This document shows, piece by piece, positions 7,368-12,626 of a DNA stretch of 12,626 nucleotides. Position numbers and translations under genes: made by a program. Source of the DNA: an uncultured Clostridia bacterium (GTDB taxonomy: Bacteria > Bacillota > Clostridia > Christensenellales > Aristaeellaceae); the NCBI GenBank assembly GCA_937934775.1, contig CALGYL010000124.1, forward strand, positions 1-12,626, in the 5' to 3' direction. Within the stretch, counting starts at the first letter, position 1; each line of letters begins with the position of its first letter. Under the pieces are notes generated by a model that saw only the letters and a program-made list of their open reading frames with translations, was not told the DNA's origin and ran no database searches.

Positions 7368-7527
7368 AACCGACCGTGTCTCCCTCACGAAGTCCGAAAA
7401 CCGGTACGGGTCTGTGGATAACTTTCCGTCTTCCCCATGAATAATCCACCATTGCCGCCCAGATTCCGCCAAAAACCAACGTTTTCCGGGTGCGTTCTGT
7501 GGATAAGCCTGTGGATATTGTGGATTA
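7334..7527. promoter_or_regulatory. DnaA-box cluster
   Basis: Against the 9-mer TTATCCACA, two sites are perfect in reverse orientation (TGTGGATAA at 7413-7421 and 7498-7506). Two match 8/9 (TGTGGATAT at 7510-7518, TGTGGATTA at 7519-7527) and two match 7/9 in forward orientation (ATATCCACG at 7334-7342, TAATCCACC at 7442-7450). The last three reverse sites are nearly contiguous. In GC-rich DNA such a density is very unlikely by chance. There is no dnaA or dnaN nearby and no obvious AT-rich unwinding element, so this looks more like a DnaA-titration or regulatory cluster than oriC. It lies 85 bases upstream of the rhaB -35 element and could also bring that operon under DnaA control. Confidence 0.75.
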
Positions 7528-7612
7528 CTGCGGAAAAACCGCGAAACGGCGCTGCATAATGCATGCATGCCCCGTATGACCGGAAAACGCGCGATTCCCG
7601 GTGAAAAAGCCG

Positions 7613-7641
7613 TTGAACGCGCACCCCCAAACTGGTATAAT
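7613..7641 (+). promoter_or_regulatory. Sigma-A promoter of the rhaB-sigH operon
   Basis: TTGAAC (7613-7618), a 17-base spacer, and TATAAT (7636-7641) preceded by the TGn extension (TGG at 7633-7635). Transcription would begin near 7648, giving a very short leader before the rhaB ribosome binding site GGGGAG (7662-7667). It fits a housekeeping promoter. All five genes to sigH are spaced so closely that they can be read from it. Confidence 0.8.
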
Positions 7642-7671
7642 GGCTTTGATATGAGGAAAGCGGGGAGAGCA

Positions 7672-9153
7672 ATGAATAATAAAACGTTGAACCTGCTTGG
7701 TTTTGACTTTGGCGCTTCCAGCGGCCGCGCGATGCTGGGACAGTTCGACGGCGAATGCATCCGTCTGAAGGAACTGCACAGGTTTTCCAATGATCCGGTG
7801 ACGCTGAACGGCCGCATGGTCTGGGACGTGCAGCGATTTTTCTTTGAGATGAAACAGGCGCTGACCAAGGCTTCAAAAGAAGGCATCGCGCTGGATTCGA
7901 TCGCTATCGACACCTGGGGCGTCGATTTTGGCCTGCTGGGCAAGAATGGCGCGCTCGCAGGCATTCCGGTGCATTACCGCGACAAGCGGACCGACGACAC
8001 CATGCCCGAGGCGTTTCAGGTGCTGCCCAAGGCGGAGATCTTCCGCCGTACCGGCCTCGCGTTCATCCAATTCAACACGATTTTCCAGCTTTACGCGATG
8101 AAGCTGGCGGGCGACCCGGTGTACGCAATCGCGGACAAGCTCCTGATGATGCCCGACCTCCTGGCCTATTTCCTGACGGGCAAGATGGCCACGGAGTACA
8201 CCATCGCCTCCACCACGCAGCTGATCGACCCGAATACCCGGGACTGGGCCTGGGATCTGATGGACGCCTTCGGCATCCCCAGAACGCTCTTTACCCGGAT
8301 CGAGCAGCCGGGCGCGGTGCGCGGAACGCTTTTGGAGGAGATCGCCCGGGAGACCGGCGTGGGTCAGGTCCCGGTGATCGCCGTCTGCGAGCACGACACG
8401 GCGTCGGCCGTGGCGGCGGTGCCCGCCGAGGGCGAACGCTTCGCCTATATCTCCAGCGGCACCTGGTCGCTCCTGGGCACGGAAATTCGCACGCCGCTGT
8501 GCGATCCGGCCGTCATGGAAGCCAACTACACCAACGAGGGCGGCGTGGACGGCACCACGCGCCTGCTCAAGAACATCATGGGCCTGTGGATCCTTCAGGA
8601 GTGCAAGCGGGAGTGGGACCGCCGCGAGGACGCGGTGGACTTCGATACGCTGGACCGGATGGCATCGGAGGCGCAGCCCTTTCTTGCGATTCTGGATGTG
8701 GACGACCCCTGCTTCCTGCAGCCAGGCGGCATGCCCCAGCGCGTGCAGGAATACTGTGCGCGTACCGGGCAGTCGGTGCCCAAAGGCCGCGGGCAGATCA
8801 TCCGCGTGATTCTGGAGAGTTTGGCGCTCAAGTACCGCTGGAGCGTCGAGCGGCTGGAGAAGGACCTTCTGCACCACGAAATCGACGCGCTGAACATCGT
8901 CGGCGGCGGCAGCAAGAACGTGATGCTCAACCAGTTTACCGCCAACGCGCTGCGTAAGCCGGTCATTGCCGGCCCCGGCGAGGGCACGGTGGTCGGGAAC
9001 CTGCTGGTGCAGGCGATGGCGCTGGGCGCAATCGGCTCGGTCCACGAACTCCGTCAGGTTGTGGCCCGCTCGTTCCCCACCGGTACTTATCAGCCTCAGG
9101 GCGACGGCGCGGACTGGAAGGCGGCCTATGACCGCTTCCTGAAGCTGCTGTGA
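7672..9153 (+). CDS. rhaB: Rhamnulokinase (FGGY-family sugar kinase)
   Basis: ATP-dependent phosphorylation of L-rhamnulose to L-rhamnulose 1-phosphate, a cytosolic step in rhamnose breakdown. The 493-residue protein aligns by eye with E. coli RhaB throughout. It has the N-terminal phosphate-binding FDFGASSGR (11-19), IDTWGVDF (79-86), YRDKRT, LLMMPDLLAYFLTGK and the catalytic-base motif CEHDTASAV (D242). SSGTWSLLG, NEGGVDGTTRLLKNIMGLW and the C-terminal nucleotide-binding VGGGSKN follow. ATG 7672 fits the ribosome binding site at 7662 and the promoter; the open frame extends back to 7567, but that would span the promoter. No isomerase, aldolase or transporter for rhamnose is nearby. Its stop overlaps the mrnC start (GTGA). 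Another ketose kinase specificity cannot be excluded. Confidence 0.9.
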   Translation: MNNKTLNLLGFDFGASSGRAMLGQFDGECIRLKELHRFSNDPVTLNGRMVWDVQRFFFEMKQALTKASKEGIALDSIAIDTWGVDFGLLGKNGALAGIPVHYRDKRTDDTMPEAFQVLPKAEIFRRTGLAFIQFNTIFQLYAMKLAGDPVYAIADKLLMMPDLLAYFLTGKMATEYTIASTTQLIDPNTRDWAWDLMDAFGIPRTLFTRIEQPGAVRGTLLEEIARETGVGQVPVIAVCEHDTASAVAAVPAEGERFAYISSGTWSLLGTEIRTPLCDPAVMEANYTNEGGVDGTTRLLKNIMGLWILQECKREWDRREDAVDFDTLDRMASEAQPFLAILDVDDPCFLQPGGMPQRVQEYCARTGQSVPKGRGQIIRVILESLALKYRWSVERLEKDLLHHEIDALNIVGGGSKNVMLNQFTANALRKPVIAGPGEGTVVGNLLVQAMALGAIGSVHELRQVVARSFPTGTYQPQGDGADWKAAYDRFLKLL

Positions 9154-9521
9154 CGAGTTTGCCCGGATCGCTGGAACTGGCCTACCTGGGCGATGCGATC
9201 TATGATTTTTACGTCCGGGAGCGGTTGGTGCGCGACGGCGATCGCATCAATGTGCTGCACAAGCGCGCCATCGGCACTGTTTGCGCCCACGCGCAGGCCC
9301 AGGCGCTGAACCGAATCGAGTCGCTGCTTACCGACGAGGAGCGCGCGGTCGTGCGCCGCGCGCGCAATGCCCGCCAGACGCCGCCTCACAATGCCGATCC
9401 CGCGGAATACCACCGCGCGACGGCCCTTGAGGCGCTGATCGGATATCTGTTTTTGACGGACCAAAGGGCGCGCATGGAGGCGTTGATTGAATCGGCGCTG
9501 GGCGCGGGGGAGAGGGAATAA
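9150..9521 (+). CDS. mrnC: Mini-ribonuclease 3 (Mini-III)
   Basis: A 123-residue RNase III-like catalytic domain without a dsRNA-binding domain. In Bacillus, Mini-III trims the 23S rRNA ends in late 50S assembly. The family signature LAYLGDAIYDFYVRE carries the catalytic Asp (D15), and ATALEALIGYLFL carries the catalytic Glu (E94); the RARNAR basic loop lies between (residues 70-75). The start is GTG 9150, overlapping the rhaB stop by four bases, so translation is probably coupled. The neighbour order mrnC-rlmB-yacP-sigH is the Firmicutes standard, and both mrnC and rlmB products act on 23S rRNA. Confidence 0.95.
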   Translation: MTSLPGSLELAYLGDAIYDFYVRERLVRDGDRINVLHKRAIGTVCAHAQAQALNRIESLLTDEERAVVRRARNARQTPPHNADPAEYHRATALEALIGYLFLTDQRARMEALIESALGAGERE

Positions 9522-9522
9522 C

Positions 9523-11088
9523 ATGGACGGAAGAAAAGGCGGCAAGGGCCGCGGTTTTGAACGGTTTTTTGACAAGGGTGGCAAGGGAAGCCGGCCGCAG
9601 GGCGACCGGCCCCGCGGCGACCGGCCCCAGGGTGACCGTCCCTACGGCGGCAAGTCCCAGGGCGACCGTCCCTACGGCGGCAAGCCCCAGGGCGACCGTC
9701 CCTATGGCAGACCCCAGGGTGACCGTCCCTACGGTGACCGGCCTCAGGGCGACCGCCCCTACGGCGGCAAGCCCCAGGGCGACCGACCCTACGGAAGCAA
9801 ACCCCAGGGCGACCGTCCCTATGGCAGACCCCAGGGTGACCGTCCCTACGGTGACCGGCCTCAGGGCGACCGCCCCTACGGCGGCAAGCCCCAGGGCGAC
9901 CGACCCTACGGAAGCAAACCCCAGGGTGACCGATCCTACGGAAGCAAGCCTCAGGGCGATCGGTCCTACGGCGGCAAGCCCCAGCGACCGTTCCGCGAGG
10001 ATGGCCGCTACGACAAGGGCCCCGGCCCGCGCTACTCCAAGGCGCCTGAGCGGCCCGTGCCGCCCGCTGTGTTTGAAGATGGTGAGCGCGAAAAGCCCGA
10101 GGCCCCGCGTTACGGTAAACCTGTGCAGCCCCAGAGCGACCGCGCGCCCCGCTACGGCAGGCCCGCTCAAGAGGGCGGCGAGCGTCCCGCGCCCCGCTAC
10201 GGCAGGCCCGTTCAGGGAGATGGCGAGCGCCCAGCGCCCCGCTACGGCAGGCCTGTTCCCAAGTTCGACCGCCCCACGCCAAAGTTCGATAAACCCGGGG
10301 CCCGGTACGACCGGCCCGCGCCCATAGAGCCGGAAGAGCCCGGCTTGCAGGAAGAAGAGGTCGACAACCTGCTGGTGGGCAGAAACCCCATCCGCGAAGC
10401 GCTGAAGTCAGGCCAGCCCATCGAAAAGATGCTGGTGGCTCAGGGCGAACTGACCGGCTCTGCCCGGGAGTTGGTGGCCAAGGCCCGGGAAGCGGGCATC
10501 GTGGTGCAGTTCGTCGAACGCGCCCGGCTGGACGCGGTTTACCCCAATCATCAGGGCATGCTGGCCTACGCGTCGGCGGCTGCCTATTCGTCGGTGGACG
10601 ACATCCTTGCGCTGGCCGCGCGGCGGGACGAAGAGCCCTTCATCGTGGTACTGGACGGCGTGACCGATCCCCACAACCTGGGCGCCATCATCCGCACTGC
10701 GGAGTGCTGCGGCGCCCACGGCGTGATCGTGCCGGAGCGCAGGGCGGCGGGGTTGAACCCCGCCGCGGTCAAGGCGTCGGCTGGCGCGCTTTCCTACCTT
10801 CCGGTGGCCCGCGTGGGCAACCTTTCCCGGACGCTGGCCGAGCTCAAGGAAAAGGGCCTGTGGGTGATCGGCTGCGACATGTCCGGCGGCGATATCCGTC
10901 AGAGCGATCTGTCCGGCCCGGTGGCGCTGGTCATCGGCTCCGAGGGCGAAGGCGTATCGCGCCTGGTGCTGGAGGGCTGCGACCGGGTGATCTCCATCCC
11001 GCTGAAGGGGCAGATCGCCTCGCTCAACGCTTCCGTGGCCGCGGGCATCGCGCTCTATGAGGTCATGCGCACCCGGAGCGGCCAATGA
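9523..11088 (+). CDS. rlmB: 23S rRNA (guanosine-2'-O)-methyltransferase RlmB with long repeat extension
   Basis: A SPOUT-family enzyme that, as RlmB, methylates the 2'-O of the 23S rRNA P-loop guanosine (G2251 in E. coli). The catalytic half (about residues 280-521) is complete. It begins with the L30e-like substrate-binding part (LLVGRNPIREALK, 283 on) and carries SpoU motif 1, NLGAIIRTAE (385-394), motif 2, VIGSEGEGVSR (E474), and motif 3, SLNASVAAGI (N502). The unusual part is the first ~280 residues: a basic KGGKGRG start, thirteen QGDR units (about 25-154), then degenerate APRYGRPV-type repeats, all predicted disordered. ATG 9523 follows the mrnC stop by one base, with GGGGGAGAGGGAA as ribosome binding site. 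The stop overlaps the next start (ATGA). Confidence 0.95.
   Translation: MDGRKGGKGRGFERFFDKGGKGSRPQGDRPRGDRPQGDRPYGGKSQGDRPYGGKPQGDRPYGRPQGDRPYGDRPQGDRPYGGKPQGDRPYGSKPQGDRPYGRPQGDRPYGDRPQGDRPYGGKPQGDRPYGSKPQGDRSYGSKPQGDRSYGGKPQRPFREDGRYDKGPGPRYSKAPERPVPPAVFEDGEREKPEAPRYGKPVQPQSDRAPRYGRPAQEGGERPAPRYGRPVQGDGERPAPRYGRPVPKFDRPTPKFDKPGARYDRPAPIEPEEPGLQEEEVDNLLVGRNPIREALKSGQPIEKMLVAQGELTGSARELVAKAREAGIVVQFVERARLDAVYPNHQGMLAYASAAAYSSVDDILALAARRDEEPFIVVLDGVTDPHNLGAIIRTAECCGAHGVIVPERRAAGLNPAAVKASAGALSYLPVARVGNLSRTLAELKEKGLWVIGCDMSGGDIRQSDLSGPVALVIGSEGEGVSRLVLEGCDRVISIPLKGQIASLNASVAAGIALYEVMRTRSGQ
9595..9984 (+). repeat. QGDRPYG peptide-repeat tract in rlmB
   Basis: Thirteen consecutive units of about 8-10 codons built on PQGDRPYG followed by GK, SK, R or D. 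Residues are almost limited to P, Q, G, D, R, Y, K and S. The reading frame is kept throughout. Arg and Asp nearly balance, and regularly spaced Tyr gives an RNA-binding or condensate-like low-complexity composition. Confidence 0.95.
9685..9926 (+). repeat. Exact tandem duplication, 117-bp period
   Basis: Bases 9685-9809 are identical to 9802-9926, a 117-base (39-codon) period. Even synonymous differences between the small repeat units (CCTATGG versus CCTACGG, CAGGGT versus CAGGGC) are copied. The period is a multiple of three, so gain or loss of a copy leaves RlmB in frame. This points to a recent duplication by slippage or unequal recombination. Confidence 0.9.
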
Positions 11089-11597
11089 AACGGATCTTGC
11101 TGGTGGATGGCTACAACGTGCTGTGCGCCTGGAAGGGCGTACCGCGGGGGCCGCTGGAAGACGCGCGGGATGAACTGATCCACGCGCTCAGCGACTACGC
11201 CGGCTACTCCGGCCAGCAGGTGACGCTGGTATTTGACGCCTGGCAGTCCGACCGTCCGGTGCGCACCAGCCAGCAGTCAGGCCCGCTGACCGTGGTGTTC
11301 ACCAAGCGGGGTGAAACCGCCGACCACTACATCGAGCGGATGTGCGACGGCTACGCCGCGGCCATCGACGCGGGGCGTCTGGAGGTGCGGGTGGCCACCT
11401 CCGACGGAGTCGAGCAGACGGTGGTGCTGGCCCGCGGCGCGACCAGGCTGCCCTCGCGGGAGTTGGTCCAGGAAATCGAGCGCATGCGCATCCCGCCCGC
11501 CATCGTAAGGCAGACGCCGCCCAAGAAAGCCACAGTGCTGGAACATCTGCCGGAAGACGTCCGTCAGAAGCTGGAACGCATGCGAAGAGGAGAATAA
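11085..11597 (+). CDS. rae1: NYN-domain ribosome-associated endoribonuclease (YacP/Rae1)
   Basis: A 170-residue PIN-like NYN nuclease. The B. subtilis relative YacP (Rae1) cuts certain mRNAs in the ribosomal A site in a translation-dependent way. Acidic catalytic positions are visible in LLVDGYN (D8), LVFDAW (D51), GETADHYIER (E77, D80) and VATSDGVEQ (D107). The C-terminus is a basic tail (LERMRRGE). It starts at ATG 11085, inside the rlmB stop (ATGA overlap), and ends four bases before sigH. Family assignment is firm; the exact substrate here is inferred from the Bacillus homologue. Confidence 0.92.
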   Translation: MKRILLVDGYNVLCAWKGVPRGPLEDARDELIHALSDYAGYSGQQVTLVFDAWQSDRPVRTSQQSGPLTVVFTKRGETADHYIERMCDGYAAAIDAGRLEVRVATSDGVEQTVVLARGATRLPSRELVQEIERMRIPPAIVRQTPPKKATVLEHLPEDVRQKLERMRRGE

Positions 11598-11601
11598 CTT
11601 C

Positions 11602-12225
11602 TTGGTTCTGTACGAACGATTCGAGCATATGACCGACGAGCAGGTGGTTCGGCTGGCCCAACAGGCCGACGGCACCGCACTGGAGTATTTGCTCAACAAA
11701 TACAAAAACTTCGTGCGCTCCAAGGCGCGCAGCTATTTCCTGATCGGCGCCGACCACGAGGACATCGTGCAGGAAGGCATGATCGGACTGTACAAGGCCA
11801 TCCGCGATTTCCGCGAGGAGAAGTTGACTTCTTTCCGCGCGTTCGCGGAGTTGTGCATCACCCGCCAGATCATCACCGCCATCAAAACCGCGACCCGGCA
11901 GAAGCACATCCCGCTCAACAGCTACGTGTCCCTGAACAAGCCCATCTACGACGAGGAGTCGGACAGGACGCTTTTGGACGTGATCACCGAGGGCTGGGAA
12001 GCCAACCCGGAGGAAGTGCTCATCAGCCGGGAGGACGTGTCGGTCATCGAGGGCCGCATCGGCAAGATGCTGTCGGGGCTGGAAAAGCAGGTGCTGCTTC
12101 TCTATCTGGAGGGCAAGAGTTACCAGGAGATTTCCGTTGAAATGCACCGGCACGTCAAGTCCATCGACAACGCGCTGCAGCGCGTTAAGCGCAAGTTGCA
12201 AAAGATGTTGCAGACGGATCACTGA
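11602..12225 (+). CDS. sigH: RNA polymerase sigma factor SigH (Spo0H)
   Basis: A 207-residue sigma-70-family factor that, in Firmicutes, turns on stationary-phase, early sporulation or competence genes. It is very close to B. subtilis SigH. Region 2 holds KARSYFLIGADHEDIVQEG and FAELCITRQIITAIKTATRQ (about 27-100). A conserved linker follows (PLNSYVSLNKP, DEESDRTLLDV), then region 4 with the helix-turn-helix SYQEISVEMHRHVKSIDNALQ (about 150-202). The start is TTG 11602, which fits AGAGGAG (11585-11591) at the end of yacP; ATG 11629 would be a shorter alternative with no such site. SigH alone does not prove sporulation, since non-sporulating Clostridia keep it. Confidence 0.96.
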   Translation: MVLYERFEHMTDEQVVRLAQQADGTALEYLLNKYKNFVRSKARSYFLIGADHEDIVQEGMIGLYKAIRDFREEKLTSFRAFAELCITRQIITAIKTATRQKHIPLNSYVSLNKPIYDEESDRTLLDVITEGWEANPEEVLISREDVSVIEGRIGKMLSGLEKQVLLLYLEGKSYQEISVEMHRHVKSIDNALQRVKRKLQKMLQTDH

Positions 12226-12294
12226 TCCGGTTTCCAAACATCAAAGACCTTGCGGGTTCTGACGATCAACAAAGCCTCGTACTGCTTCATCCGC

Positions 12295-12364
12295 TTCCGG
12301 GGTATAAACAGCCCCCGGAGCGCTGACAGAGGCAGGGCGGTCCCCGGCGGACGTTGGATTTTTT
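12295..12364 (+). terminator. Possible terminator after sigH
   Basis: TTCCGGGG (12295-12302) pairs with CCCCGGAG (12313-12320), an eight-pair hairpin with one wobble and a ten-base loop, but without a T-run directly behind it. A short GTCC-CCGGC-GGAC hairpin (12340-12352) is followed by six T residues at 12359-12364. Either could end the operon, and neither is a strong classical terminator. The rest of the 12226-12386 gap shows no gene. Confidence 0.35.
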
Positions 12365-12386
12365 ACCCCGTTCGGATAAATATCTG

Positions 12387-12415
12387 TTGACAATACCCGC
12401 CTTTTCCAGTACAAT
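12387..12415 (+). promoter_or_regulatory. Strong sigma-A promoter of tRNA-Gly and tuf
   Basis: A perfect TTGACA (12387-12392), a 17-base spacer and TACAAT (12410-12415). Transcription would start near 12422, leaving about 50 bases of leader before the tRNA. It is the best promoter in the window, as expected for a tRNA and EF-Tu transcript. No other promoter is seen between the tRNA and tuf. Confidence 0.9.
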
Positions 12416-12471
12416 AAAAGGTGTATGACGGCGTGTTTGCTATGCATCTGCACCGTGTACAGAGCGGGCGC

Positions 12472-12545
12472 GCGGGTGTAGCTCAATGGCAGAGCTCCAG
12501 CTTCCCAAGCTGATCACGTGGGTTCGATTCCCATCACCCGCTCCA
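12472..12545 (+). tRNA. tRNA-Gly(CCC)
   Basis: A full cloverleaf of 74 bases with the CCA end encoded. The acceptor stem is GCGGGTG/CACCCGC with discriminator T. The D stem is GCTC/GAGC. The anticodon arm is CCAGC-TTCCCAA-GCTGA, with anticodon CCC at 12504-12506. The T arm is GTGGG-TTCGATT-CCCAT. The top anticodon-stem pair (27-43) is a C-A mismatch. CCC reads only GGG codons, so other glycine tRNAs must be encoded elsewhere. Confidence 0.95.
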
Positions 12546-12589
12546 AACATGTCCCAGTAATCGACTATGGATTAGGGAGGAACCAGGGA

Positions 12590-12626
12590 ATGGCGAAGGC
12601 AAAATTTGAGCGCAATAAGGTGCACG
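12590..12626 (+). CDS. tuf: Elongation factor Tu, N-terminus (partial)
   Basis: EF-Tu delivers aminoacyl-tRNA to the ribosome. Only the first 12 residues are inside the window: MAKAKFERNKVH, the characteristic EF-Tu start (family consensus MAKxKFERxKPHVN). AGGGAGG (12574-12580) nine bases upstream of ATG 12590 is a strong ribosome binding site. The GTP-binding motifs lie beyond the window. It follows the tRNA after 44 bases without a new promoter, so the tRNA is probably cut out of a shared transcript. Confidence 0.93.
   Translation, partial: MAKAKFERNKVH

Noticed and set aside
7334..7568. Calling the DnaA-box cluster the chromosome origin (oriC)
   Set aside because: No dnaA or dnaN neighbour and no clear AT-rich unwinding element; a genome-wide skew plot would be needed before using the name.
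7206..7964. Minus-strand open frame across the tsaD-rhaB gap and the rhaB start
   Set aside because: It overlaps the rhaB promoter and start, and has no recognisable motif; composition looks non-coding.
9595..9984. Regular repeats resembling a CRISPR or satellite array
   Set aside because: Units keep the rlmB reading frame, vary at codon level and have no unique spacers; this is a coding peptide repeat.

Overview
The window reads as chromosomal backbone of a high-GC member of the Bacillota, most likely a Clostridia-type anaerobe; the exact lineage cannot be read from the sequence. The reasons are a near-textbook SigH, the neighbour pair secA-prfB with a programmed-frameshift RF2, the Firmicutes block mrnC-rlmB-yacP(rae1)-sigH, sigma-A promoters close to consensus, and AGGAGG-type ribosome binding sites. 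Every recognisable gene lies on the + strand, and neighbouring genes often overlap or nearly touch. No phage, insertion sequence or CRISPR array is visible.

Layout. 1-255: the tail of an unidentified gene, then GC-rich palindromic intergenic DNA with a clean inverted repeat. 256-945: a PHP-fold metallo-phosphoesterase. 1002-3701: secA, with its own extended -10 promoter. 3702-3967: a gap packed with palindromes. 3968-5066: prfB, read through a +1 frameshift at 4043. 5150-6924: a DUF1461/TIGR01906 membrane protein overlapping tsaD. 6925-7671: a 747-base gap holding a series of hairpins, a possible 58-residue membrane peptide gene, a cluster of DnaA boxes and a strong promoter. 7672-12225: a tight operon rhaB-mrnC-rlmB-yacP-sigH with overlaps or gaps of only a few bases. 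12226-12471: a gap with a weak terminator and a near-consensus promoter. 12472-12545: tRNA-Gly(CCC). From 12590: the start of tuf (EF-Tu), cut by the window end.

Functionally this is mainly information processing and secretion: protein export (SecA), translation termination (RF2), tRNA t6A modification (TsaD), 23S rRNA maturation and methylation (Mini-III, RlmB), ribosome-associated mRNA cleavage (Rae1/YacP), an alternative sigma factor (SigH), a tRNA and EF-Tu. Rhamnulokinase is the metabolic outlier. It is the first gene of the translation/sigH operon, where cysS usually sits in relatives.

The most noteworthy signals are (1) a DnaA-box cluster between tsaD and rhaB, with two perfect and two 8/9 boxes; (2) a roughly 280-residue low-complexity extension on RlmB, built of QGDRPYG-type repeats and containing an exact 117-bp-period tandem duplication; and (3) a prfB frameshift site whose stimulatory Shine-Dalgarno element differs in sequence and spacing from the usual one.
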